Of a stretch of 24,532 nt of DNA, positions 1 to 5,782 are shown piece after piece. The first letter of the stretch is position 1, and each line of letters starts with the position of its first letter. Origin of the DNA: an uncultured Alphaproteobacteria bacterium (GTDB lineage Bacteria > Pseudomonadota > Alphaproteobacteria > Rhizobiales > Ancalomicrobiaceae); assembly GCA_937892955.1 (NCBI GenBank), contig CALBKH010000058.1, positions 1 through 24,532 of the forward strand. Direction: 5' to 3'. The position numbers were made by a program, and so were the translations under genes. The notes beneath the pieces were generated by a model. That model did not search any database, had not been told where the DNA came from, and saw only the letters and a program-made list of their open reading frames with translations.

Positions 1-10
1 AAGTCATTGA

Positions 11-29
11 CCTCCGCCAGAGGCGGAGG
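11..29. repeat. Subterminal hairpin, tnpA-distal IS end
   Basis: An 8-bp perfect stem (11-18 with 22-29) with a 3-nt loop. It is the likely right-end structure recognised by TnpA. A second hairpin (50-55 with 59-64, loop AGA) lies between it and the tnpA stop codon and may end the transposase transcript. Confidence 0.65.
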
Positions 30-72
30 TTTGGGACGCTGCGCTTGGACCACTAGAAGTGGTTCTGTTACA

Positions 73-507
73 TCAGGGATTCAGTCTGAACAGTTCGATC
101 TGGTCGGAAGCCTTGTCGGCCTTCTCCTGGTCCCTGATGTAACGTCTAACGACCTGTTCGTCGTACCCGATCGTCGAGACGAAATATCCCCGAGCCCAGA
201 AGTGGTAACCTCGGTACTTCCTCTTCTTTGCGTACCTGTTGGCCACATAGAGAGCCGTTTTCCCTTTGAGGAAGCCCACTATGTAGGACACGGAGTATTT
301 TGAAGGTATCGAGATCAGCATGTGAACGTGATCCAGCATAAGATGCCCTTCTTCGATCCGGCATCCCTTCTGTAGGCACAGCTTCAAAAATTGATCTCGC
401 AACTCCAACCTAAGCGCACCATAGATACGCTTCATTCGATACTTACTCGCAAACACCAAGTGGTATTTGCAGTCCCAAGTGCTGTGTGATAGGCGGTTAT
501 CGTCCAC
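73..507 (-). CDS. tnpA: IS200-family Y1 transposase TnpA
   Basis: Single-strand DNA transposase that cuts and rejoins the hairpin ends of the element through a 5'-phosphotyrosine link. The 144-residue product has the HUH metal-binding pair (His60-Val-His62) and, near the C terminus, the helix VVRRYIRDQE with the probable catalytic Tyr123. The length fits intact IS200-type TnpA, and I see no frameshift. I place the start at a GTG (505-507), because GGAGG lies 5 nt upstream and the protein then begins DDNRLSHSTWDCKYH, as family members do. A longer reading from an ATG at 561 would add 18 residues, but these are encoded by a 20-bp perfect hairpin and look spurious. Mobility today is plausible but untested. 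Confidence 0.9.
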   Translation of the reverse strand: MDDNRLSHSTWDCKYHLVFASKYRMKRIYGALRLELRDQFLKLCLQKGCRIEEGHLMLDHVHMLISIPSKYSVSYIVGFLKGKTALYVANRYAKKRKYRGYHFWARGYFVSTIGYDEQVVRRYIRDQEKADKASDQIELFRLNP

Positions 508-510
508 TAT

Positions 511-553
511 AACCTCCGTGCTTGGGCCACTACGTGGCCCAAGCACGGAGGTT
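511..553 (-). promoter_or_regulatory. Long hairpin masking the tnpA ribosome binding site
   Basis: A perfect 20-bp inverted repeat (511-530 and 534-553) encloses a 3-nt loop. On the tnpA transcript the 3' arm contains the GGAGG Shine-Dalgarno sequence (513-517) that serves the GTG start at 507. When folded, the RNA would hide this site. The same arrangement is known in IS200, where a 5' hairpin limits transposase synthesis. Here it is read directly from the sequence; its effect is inferred. Confidence 0.8.
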
Positions 554-582
554 TCTTTCATACTGTGTAAAACTCTTCCATC

Positions 583-601
583 CCCCCACCGTAGGTGGGG
601 G
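583..601. repeat. Subterminal hairpin, tnpA-proximal IS end
   Basis: An 8-bp perfect stem (583-590 with 594-601) with a 3-nt loop. It is the likely left-end structure of the IS. It lies about 20 bases from the rplT terminator, so the element seems to have landed just past the end of the ribosomal protein operon. Confidence 0.65.
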
Positions 602-604
602 TTT

Positions 605-652
605 CCTTAAGATATAACGACGAAGGCGGCGGGGTCGCCCCCACCGCCTTCG
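605..652 (-). terminator. Rho-independent terminator of rpmI-rplT
   Basis: Reading on the minus strand after the rplT stop, bases 652-644 pair with 629-621 (9 bp). After one mismatch the stem continues with 4 further G-C pairs. The stem is followed by an A/T-rich stretch (620-605) with several T residues. The run of T is broken, so termination strength is uncertain. Confidence 0.7.
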
Positions 653-675
653 CATGTCTTTCGCGACGTCGCCGA

Positions 676-1053
676 TCAGGCGGCCTTGGCGGCCTCGACG
701 GCGGCGCGGGCCTTGACGACCAGCTCGGCGAAGGCCTCCGGCGCGGAGATCGCGAGTTCGGACAGGACCTTGCGGTCGACCTCGATGCCGGCCTTGGCGA
801 GGCCGTCGATGAAGCGCGAGTAGGTCATCGCCGCGTCGACCTGACGGACGCCGGCGTTGATGCGCTGGATCCACAGGGCGCGGAAGTTGCGCTTCTTGTT
901 CTTGCGGTCGCGATAGGCATAGATCATGCCCTTCTCGACGGCAGCCTTCGCGGTGCGAATGGTGTTCTTGCGGCGGCCGTAATAGCCCTTCGCCGCCTTC
1001 AGCACTTTCTTGTGCTTCGCGTGAGCGGTCACGCCGCGCTTGACACGAGCCAT
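676..1053 (-). CDS. rplT: 50S ribosomal protein L20
   Basis: A basic protein of the large ribosomal subunit that binds 23S rRNA early in assembly; in many bacteria it also represses its own operon. The 125-residue product begins MARVKRGVTAHAKHKKVLK and carries the family motif GYYGRRKNTIRTA, followed by the conserved RDRKNKKRNFRALWIQRIN segment. Length and start are standard. It lies 40 nt downstream of rpmI and is clearly co-transcribed with it. pheS often follows rplT in Rhizobiales; here a terminator and an insertion sequence follow instead. Confidence 0.98.
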   Translation of the reverse strand: MARVKRGVTAHAKHKKVLKAAKGYYGRRKNTIRTAKAAVEKGMIYAYRDRKNKKRNFRALWIQRINAGVRQVDAAMTYSRFIDGLAKAGIEVDRKVLSELAISAPEAFAELVVKARAAVEAAKAA

Positions 1054-1093
1054 GGTTCGATTTCCTTCAGATCGACAGGTTCAAGGGGCGGGT

Positions 1094-1294
1094 TCAGGCG
1101 TTCGGCAAGAAGTACTTCTTGACGATGTTGGCATCCGCGTCGGCGAGGACGGTGGTGCCGCGGGCATTGCGGACGAACTTGGTCGTGCGCTTGATCATGC
1201 CGTGACGCTTGCCGGCCTGGGCGACCTTGACCTTACCGGTGGCCGTGAGCTTGAAGCGCTTCTTGGCGCCGCTCTTGGTCTTCATCTTGGGCAT
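1094..1294 (-). CDS. rpmI: 50S ribosomal protein L35
   Basis: Small basic protein of the large ribosomal subunit. The 66-residue product begins MPKMKTKSGAKKRFKLTATGKVK and ends with the usual aromatic/Leu-rich tail (VKKYFLPNA). A longer in-frame reading to 1354 exists, but family length and the MPKMKTKSGAKKR start favour the ATG at 1294. It is the first gene of an rpmI-rplT unit with its own upstream promoter (1469-1497), not joined to infC, which lies more than 1 kb upstream with another gene between. Confidence 0.98.
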   Translation of the reverse strand: MPKMKTKSGAKKRFKLTATGKVKVAQAGKRHGMIKRTTKFVRNARGTTVLADADANIVKKYFLPNA

Positions 1295-1468
1295 TTGGCT
1301 CTCTCTCGAGTTGCCGGGCCAGGAACGAGGATGCCTCGAAGCTTCCTCGGTCACGCGACCGATCGATCGCGCGTGAACCCCCTGGTCCCGTGAATTGACG
1401 TTGGGTTCGAGCCTTCGAGAACCGCCACGGCATGCCCTTTACAGCCGGTCGGTTCGCAAGACCGGCGG

Positions 1469-1497
1469 GTTATAGGCGGCGAAGACCGGAAATGCAA
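1469..1497 (-). promoter_or_regulatory. Probable sigma-70 promoter of rpmI-rplT
   Basis: On the minus strand a TTGCAT -35 box (1497-1492) is followed by an exactly 17-nt spacer and a TATAAC -10 box (1474-1469). These are close to the housekeeping consensus and stand out in GC-rich surroundings. The leader to the rpmI ATG would be about 165 nt. It opens with a 7-bp hairpin (1444-1450 with 1460-1466), which could take part in feedback control by L20; that last point is speculation. Confidence 0.65.
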
Positions 1498-1518
1498 CGG
1501 GGTCGGGCGGAAAGCGGG

Positions 1519-1604
1519 ATCTCACTGTGCTCGTGAAATTCGGGATGCCCGAATTTCACGAGCGTCACGGCCCGACCGGCCGACGCCCGTTCGGGCTCGC
1601 CTTC
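1519..1604 (-). repeat. Structured intergenic repeat, copy A
   Basis: Contains a perfect 15-bp stem (1530-1544 with 1548-1562) with a 3-nt loop, next to a GC-rich stretch with smaller inverted repeats. Its reverse complement matches 24396-24480 at 50 of 56 positions across the alignable first part, then both continue into the hairpin. On the minus strand it starts 2 nt after the stop codon of the upstream gene (1607-2182). It fills most of the gap between that gene and the rpmI promoter. Confidence 0.85.
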
Positions 1605-1606
1605 AC

Positions 1607-2182
1607 TCACGCAGCCGCGGCCGGCTCGATGCGGGTCGCCGTCTCGCCGTAGGCGATGACGAAGCCGTCGGCGTCGACCGCGATCTCGACCGACGCCTCG
1701 CCGCGGCCGAGACGCCAGCGCCGGCCGGCCTCGATCGGCTCGAGCCGCAGCGACGCGCGTTCGACGGAGAGCCCCGGCAGCGTGACCACGACGACGTCGA
1801 AGGACTGGGCCTTGGCCGCCTTGGCGCCGAGGCGCTTCAGGATCTGGGTGAGGCCGAAGGGCGAGCCGTCGATCAGACAGTCGGCGAGGCCGGCGAATTC
1901 CTTGCGGGTCTTGCCCTCGCCGTCCGACCAGACGCCGTAGCCGTCGTGGCGCAACGCTACCGTCGGGCCGCCGAGGCGGGTCAGGTGCACGGAGCGGGTG
2001 CAGGCCCAATCGGGATCGACGACGATGCGCCAGCGGGCGCCGTAGGCCGCCTCGCCGGCGCCGGCGATCACCACCGCCTCGGCCGCGATGCCGCTGTCGG
2101 CGATCTTCACCTCGACGTGCTCGAGGCCGGCGTCGTCGCCGGGGCCCAGCCGCCAGCGCAGCGATCGTGTGGTCGATGTCAT
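1607..2182 (-). CDS. Putative glycolipid-binding protein (PF06475/DUF1794-like)
   Basis: A 191-residue soluble protein without a signal peptide or membrane segment. It resembles the putative glycolipid-binding domain family PF06475, with the pattern WRIVVDPDWACTRSVHL, a GYGVWSDGEGK turn, then the core LADCLIDGSPFGLTQILKRLG followed by a V-x-LPGLSVE strand. No biochemical role is established for the family, so the name is only a family label. A possible GGAGG-type Shine-Dalgarno precedes the ATG. The gene sits between infC and rpmI on the same strand, separated from infC by a terminator-like hairpin (2262-2298), and it is followed immediately by structured repeat copy A. Confidence 0.75.
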   Translation of the reverse strand: MTSTTRSLRWRLGPGDDAGLEHVEVKIADSGIAAEAVVIAGAGEAAYGARWRIVVDPDWACTRSVHLTRLGGPTVALRHDGYGVWSDGEGKTRKEFAGLADCLIDGSPFGLTQILKRLGAKAAKAQSFDVVVVTLPGLSVERASLRLEPIEAGRRWRLGRGEASVEIAVDADGFVIAYGETATRIEPAAAA

Positions 2183-2256
2183 GGCGACGTCCGCCTCCGC
2201 CGTCGTCTCGGCGCGTTCGGCCGTTCCGGGCCACGCGCCGCGGGGGTCTCCCCTCC

Positions 2257-2298
2257 CCCGAAACGAAGACCCCGCGCCGACCGGGTCGGGCGCGGGGT
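2257..2298 (-). terminator. Terminator-like hairpin downstream of infC
   Basis: A 10-bp G/C stem (2289-2298 with 2269-2278) lies 21 nt after the infC stop codon. On the minus strand it is followed by CTTCGTTTC, a short T-containing tail. It probably separates infC from the glycolipid-binding gene. Confidence 0.65.
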
Positions 2299-2318
2299 TC
2301 TCTCGATCGGCGTCGCGC

Positions 2319-2858
2319 TCAGCGCGGCGCCAGGATCATGATCATCTGCTTGCCTTCGAGGCGGGGCTCCGACTCGACCTTGGCGATGTCGCCGACGTCG
2401 GCACGCACGCGATCGAGCAGCATGACGCCGAGATCCTGATGCGCCATCTCGCGACCGCGGAAGCGCAGGGTGATCTTGACCTTGTCGCCTTCCTCGAAGA
2501 AGCGGCGCGACTGCTTCATCTTGACTTCGTAGTCGTGGTCGTCGATGCCCGGACGGAGTTTGACCTCCTTGATCTCGACGACCTTCTGATTCTTGCGCGC
2601 CTCGGCCGCCTTCTTCTGCGACTGGTACTTGAAGCGACCGTAGTCGAGCAGCTTGCAGACGGGCGGCGTCGAGTTCGGCGCGATCTCGACGAGATCCAGT
2701 CCGACTTCTTCGGCACGATCGAGCGCGTCGTAGAACGACACGACGCCGACGTTGTTGCCTTCCTCGTCGATCAGCTGGATCTGGGGGGTCCCCCGGATCT
2801 CCCGGTTGATACGCGGCCCTTCCTTGGGCGGCGGCGGTGCGCGAAACGGACGGCGAAT
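2319..2858 (-). CDS. infC: Translation initiation factor IF-3, ATT start codon
   Basis: IF-3 binds the 30S subunit and checks start-codon pairing. The product is 179 residues: N domain (about 15-85, with the signature LIDEEGNNVGVVSFYDAL), a lysine-rich linker (FKYQSQKKAAEARKNQK) and a C domain with KVKITLRFRGREM ending in APR. I place the start at ATT (2856-2858): GAGGAG lies 9 nt upstream, and the protein then begins RRPFRAPPPPKEGPR, matching rhizobial homologues. An ATG 41 codons further upstream would add an atypical Pro/Arg-rich extension. An AUU start is the classic feature by which IF-3 limits its own synthesis. Confidence 0.95.
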   Translation of the reverse strand: MRRPFRAPPPPKEGPRINREIRGTPQIQLIDEEGNNVGVVSFYDALDRAEEVGLDLVEIAPNSTPPVCKLLDYGRFKYQSQKKAAEARKNQKVVEIKEVKLRPGIDDHDYEVKMKQSRRFFEEGDKVKITLRFRGREMAHQDLGVMLLDRVRADVGDIAKVESEPRLEGKQMIMILAPR

Positions 2859-3002
2859 GGTCGTACTCTCCTCTCTTGGGATCGGCTCCCCACCCGGTCG
2901 GCTCGGGAGCCGAGCTGGGCGAGACGGTGCGCGGAAAGCCCCGTGCGCAAAACGCCGAGGCTTTCGGCCGACGGGGTTCACCCGCGCCGAACCGGTGGCC
3001 AG

Positions 3003-3031
3003 ACAATTCGCCGAATCCGCTCGGAAGTCAA
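3003..3031 (-). promoter_or_regulatory. Candidate promoter of infC
   Basis: On the minus strand TTGACT (3031-3026) is followed by a 17-nt spacer and AATTGT (3008-3003). The -35 box is good and the -10 box only fair. The leader to the ATT start would be about 140 nt and holds an 8-bp hairpin (2883-2890 with 2905-2912) that ends 25 nt before the start codon. Confidence 0.4.
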
Positions 3032-3051
3032 CGCCGCGGGCGTCCTATACG

Positions 3052-3169
3052 GGATTCGGCAGATCGCGTCGCGATGCCGAATCCAACTCGTCGAAAAAAC
3101 CTCCGTGTGGGTCGGGCCTTTTCGACGAACGGAATACGGAGTTCGGATGGGGGCATCCGAACTCCGTAT
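3052..3169. repeat. Cluster of three hairpins between infC and the hydrolase gene
   Basis: Three inverted repeats follow in a row. First, 3052-3060 with 3076-3084 has a further inner stem. Second, 3088-3097 with 3119-3128 is a 10-bp perfect stem. Third, 3134-3149 with 3154-3169 is a 16-bp perfect stem with a 4-nt loop. The regular spacing suggests one composite repetitive element rather than independent sites. It differs in sequence from the other repeats in this window, and I see no second copy here. Confidence 0.7.
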
Positions 3170-3317
3170 GACGGGTGCTACGCGTGATCCCGTAGGGGAA
3201 CGGCGTGAAGATTCCGTCGACGCATGCGCCGGCGCTCGGGACGGGCGATCGGCGTCTCCCGTCGGGCGCGCCGACGCGGTAGAGAGGGAGCGGGATTCGA
3301 CGAGGGAGGAGGTCGGC

Positions 3318-4094
3318 ATGGCGGACGAGATGGAGCGGATCACGGTCGGCACCGGCACGGCGGCGCGCGACATCGCGGTGATCCGCCGGACGGGCGCGGG
3401 TCCCGGCCTCTTCTGGCTCGGCGGCTTCCGCTCCGACATGACCGGCACCAAGGCGGTGGCGCTCGACGATCACGGCGCGGCGCGCGGCCTCGCCGTCACG
3501 CGTTTCGACTATTCCGGCCACGGCCAGTCGGGCGGGCGCTTCGAGGACGGCACGATCTCGCGCTGGCTCGAAGAATCGCTCGCGGTGTTCGAGACGACGA
3601 CGGGGCCGCAGATCGTGATCGGCTCGTCGATGGGCGGTTGGATGGCGCTGCTCATGGCCCGCGCCCATCTGGCGAGGGTCGGCCGCGACGCCTCGCGGCT
3701 GAAGGCGATGGTGCTGATCGCGCCGGCCCCCGATTTCACCGAGGACCTGATGTGGGCCGGGTTCTCAGACGAAATCCGCCGCGAGATCCTGGAGACCGGC
3801 GTCCATCGCGAGCCGTCGGAGTACTCCGACGAGCCCCATCTCATCACCCGGGCGCTGATCGAGGACGGGCGGGCGAACCTCGTCCTCGGCCACGAGATCG
3901 AACTCGGCTGTCCGGTGACGATCCTGCAGGGGGTGATGGACACCTCCGTGCCGTGGCGCCATGCGGTGCGGCTCACCACGCATCTCACCCGCGACGACGT
4001 CACCCTGACGCTCATCCCCGACGGCGACCACCGCCTGTCGCGGCCGCAGGACATCGAGCGGCTGGTGAAGGCGATCGACGGGATGGTGGGGTGA
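3318..4094 (+). CDS. Alpha/beta hydrolase (ABHD10-like)
   Basis: A 258-residue cytosolic serine hydrolase. The nucleophile elbow is GSSMGG with Ser104; the likely acid is Asp208 in LQGVMDTSVPW, and the base is His238 in PDGDHRLSRP. An FWLGGFRSDMTGTKA loop follows the first strand, as in ABHD10-type thioesterases/esterases and their alphaproteobacterial relatives. The substrate cannot be read from the sequence. The start is the ATG at 3318, with a strong Shine-Dalgarno 5 nt upstream; the frame is open far upstream, but that part is not protein-like. It is divergent from infC, a neighbourhood I recall as common in Rhizobiales (from memory). The gene faces coaBC tail to tail across a palindromic repeat. 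Confidence 0.88.
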   Translation: MADEMERITVGTGTAARDIAVIRRTGAGPGLFWLGGFRSDMTGTKAVALDDHGAARGLAVTRFDYSGHGQSGGRFEDGTISRWLEESLAVFETTTGPQIVIGSSMGGWMALLMARAHLARVGRDASRLKAMVLIAPAPDFTEDLMWAGFSDEIRREILETGVHREPSEYSDEPHLITRALIEDGRANLVLGHEIELGCPVTILQGVMDTSVPWRHAVRLTTHLTRDDVTLTLIPDGDHRLSRPQDIERLVKAIDGMVG

Positions 4095-4110
4095 GACCGC
4101 CGGCGCGATG

Positions 4111-4216
4111 CTTCGAGACGGCGCCCTGCGGACGCCTCCTCAGCATGAGGCGCCTGTTTTCTCTCTGCAATCTCGAACGCCTCATCCTGAGGAGGGCCGA
4201 AGGACCGTCTCGAAGG
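4111..4216. repeat. Palindromic intergenic repeat between convergent genes
   Basis: Two nested inverted repeats form one large foldback. The outer arms are 4111-4121 and 4205-4215 (11 bp, perfect). The inner arms are 4135-4150 and 4180-4195 (15 of 16 paired, motif CCTCATCCTGAGGAGG). The sequence closely resembles a dispersed palindromic element common in Bradyrhizobium/Methylobacterium-type genomes (from memory). It fills the gap between the convergent hydrolase and coaBC genes and could end both transcripts. Confidence 0.8.
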
Positions 4217-4244
4217 ATCGGGCACCGTCGCGCGGCGAAACCAC

Positions 4245-5453
4245 TCACCCCAGCCGATCGACGATCAGGTCCACCAGCTTCTCGGCGACTTGCGCCTTGG
4301 GCAGGTCGGGCCAGTCGGTGACGCCGCCGGCTTCGACGATGCGGACGGTGTTGCGGTCGCCGCCCATGATGCCGGTCTCGGGGGAGACGTCGTTGGCGAC
4401 GATGAGATCGGCGCCCTTCTTGGCGAGCTTCGTCCGGGCATTGGCGATCAGGCTCTCGGTCTCGGCGGCGAAGCCGACGACGAGGCGGGGGCGCAGGGTG
4501 GCGTGGCGGCCGATGGTCGCGAGGATGTCGGGGTTCTCGACGAAGGCGAGCGTCGGTACGCCGTCCGGCCCCTTCTTGATCTTCTCCGCCGCTTCCGAAG
4601 CGACGCGCCAATCGGCGACCGCCGCGGCCATCACCGCGACATCGACGGGTAGTGCCGTCTCGGCGGCCTCGAGCATCTCGCGGGCCGTCTCCACCCGGAT
4701 CGTCGTCACTCCGGCGGGATCGGGGAGCCCGACCGGGCCGGAGACCAGGGTGACCTCGGCGCCGGCGCGGGCGAGGGCGGCGGCGATGGCGTAGCCCTGC
4801 TTGCCCGAGGAGCGGTTGGCGATGTAGCGCACCGGATCGATCGGCTCGTGGGTCGGGCCGGCGGTGACGAGGACCCGGCGACCGGCGAGCGGGCGCGGCG
4901 CTTCGGCCTCGGCGAAGAAGGCTTCGATCGCTGCCAGGATCTCCATCGGCTCGGCCATGCGGCCGGCGCCGAATTCGCCGCGCTCGGCCATCGCGCCGAC
5001 GTTGGGGCCGATGAAGCGGATGCCGTCGGCGGCGAGCCGGGCCGCGTTGCGGACGGTGGCGGGATGGGCCCACATGCGCGGGTTCATCGCCGGGGCGACG
5101 AGGACCGGCTTGTCGGTGGCGAGCAACACGTTGGCAGCGAGGTCGTTGGCCAGCCCATGCGCCATCTTGGCGAGGAGATCGGCGGTCGCCGGGGCGACGA
5201 CGATCAGGTCGGCCTCGCGGGAGAGGCGGATGTGGCCGATCTCGTGCTCGGCGGTCAGATCGAACAAGTCGGAATAGACCCGGTCCTCGGAGAGCGCACC
5301 GACCGACAGCGGCGTGACGAACTCCTTCGCCGCCGCCGTCATCACCACCCGTACCTTCGCGCCGCGCTCTCGCAGTCGGCGGATGAGCTCGAGGCACTTG
5401 TAGGCGGCGATGCCGCCGCCGATGACGAGAAGGATGCGCTTGTCGGCGAGCAT
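4245..5453 (-). CDS. coaBC: Bifunctional phosphopantothenoylcysteine decarboxylase / phosphopantothenate-cysteine ligase
   Basis: Catalyses two consecutive steps of coenzyme A synthesis: joining 4'-phosphopantothenate to cysteine with CTP (CoaB), then decarboxylation with FMN (CoaC). The 402-residue product has an N-terminal flavoprotein domain (about 1-180) with His74 in GHIRLS and the PAMNPRMW motif (Asn124). A C-terminal ligase domain (about 185-400) carries AGPTHEPIDPVRYIANRSSG, AAAVADWR and EKIKK. In the substrate-lid region, where E. coli has ACGDIGPGRM, this protein reads AERGEFGAGRM, so the usual cysteine is absent; I believe this is common in Alphaproteobacteria but could not check. 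I prefer the ATG at 5453 over a GTG at 5486, because homologues begin LADKRILLVIGGGIAAYK. Confidence 0.95.
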   Translation of the reverse strand: MLADKRILLVIGGGIAAYKCLELIRRLRERGAKVRVVMTAAAKEFVTPLSVGALSEDRVYSDLFDLTAEHEIGHIRLSREADLIVVAPATADLLAKMAHGLANDLAANVLLATDKPVLVAPAMNPRMWAHPATVRNAARLAADGIRFIGPNVGAMAERGEFGAGRMAEPMEILAAIEAFFAEAEAPRPLAGRRVLVTAGPTHEPIDPVRYIANRSSGKQGYAIAAALARAGAEVTLVSGPVGLPDPAGVTTIRVETAREMLEAAETALPVDVAVMAAAVADWRVASEAAEKIKKGPDGVPTLAFVENPDILATIGRHATLRPRLVVGFAAETESLIANARTKLAKKGADLIVANDVSPETGIMGGDRNTVRIVEAGGVTDWPDLPKAQVAEKLVDLIVDRLG

Positions 5454-5597
5454 GAGGGTCTCTTCGCGGCGATGGTCCGCCGGCACAGTATCAGCGCCCG
5501 CCGGGGCTCGCCATCGGAGCTTCGGGGAAGCGTGAACGGGGGGGCGTCTCGGGCGGCGACGTTCGAGCGACGATCGACGCGTCGATCGATATGAGTC

Positions 5598-5730
5598 GTC
5601 ATCCCCGGCCGGAGCGCGCTCGGCGCGCGGAGGGGAAGGGGATCCAGAGATCGCCGCCTTCGATGCGCCGAGACCGGGGAATCACCCGCTGGATCCCCTT
5701 CCCTCGCGCGTCGCGCTCGCCGGGGATGAC
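5598..5730. repeat. Palindromic intergenic repeat between coaA and coaBC
   Basis: A 133-bp foldback with outer arms 5598-5609 and 5719-5730 (12 bp, GTCATCCCCGGC and its complement). Inner arms are 5633-5647 and 5689-5703 (15 bp, perfect), around a ~40-nt loop. The GTCATCCCCGGC end is a familiar mark of dispersed repeats in rhizobial genomes (from memory). It differs from the 4111-4216 element. It occupies the middle of the 329-nt gap 5454-5782, where I see no gene. Confidence 0.8.
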
Positions 5731-5782
5731 GGGAGAGAACGGTGGATGTGTCCCGAACTGTCTCGCCGACCGGCTCACCCTG

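Larger units (their letters stand above)
7..615 (-). mobile_element. IS200-type insertion sequence (IS200/IS605 family), approximate limits
   Basis: The element holds one gene, a Y1 HUH transposase, and has no long terminal inverted repeats. Instead each end has a subterminal hairpin, as expected for this family. One is at 11-29 (8-bp stem, 3-nt loop, downstream of tnpA). The other is at 583-601 (8-bp stem, 3-nt loop, upstream of tnpA). Read on the transposase strand, both hairpins are preceded by AAAC. A TCAA tetranucleotide directly follows the downstream hairpin (plus-strand 7-10) and could be the right cleavage site. No TnpB or accessory gene is present. The exact ends are inferred, and the outer flank falls at the edge of the window, so the limits are uncertain by 10-20 bases. 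Confidence 0.75.
2859..3317. other. Divergent intergenic region, infC / alpha-beta hydrolase
   Basis: No convincing gene. The infC-proximal half carries the candidate infC promoter and leader hairpin. The middle is the hairpin cluster at 3052-3169. The last ~130 bases lead to the hydrolase start and contain GGGAGGAGG (3304-3312). I could not pick a clear promoter for the hydrolase. Open frames crossing the region have shadow-like composition. Confidence 0.6.

Noticed and set aside
508..561. N-terminal extension of the transposase from an ATG at 561
   Set aside because: The added residues are encoded by the perfect hairpin and do not resemble family N termini; GTG 507 has an ideal ribosome site.
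1519..1604. Hairpin of repeat copy A as a simple rho-independent terminator
   Set aside because: No T tract follows the stem on either strand, and the repeated flanking sequence goes well beyond a terminator.
2088..3317. Very long open frame running into the alpha/beta hydrolase from upstream
   Set aside because: It runs antisense across infC and through repeats; composition is not protein-like. The open length reflects high GC.
3052..5730. Possible CRISPR array from the several palindromes
   Set aside because: The palindromes differ in sequence and have no regular repeat-spacer pattern; no cas genes are present.
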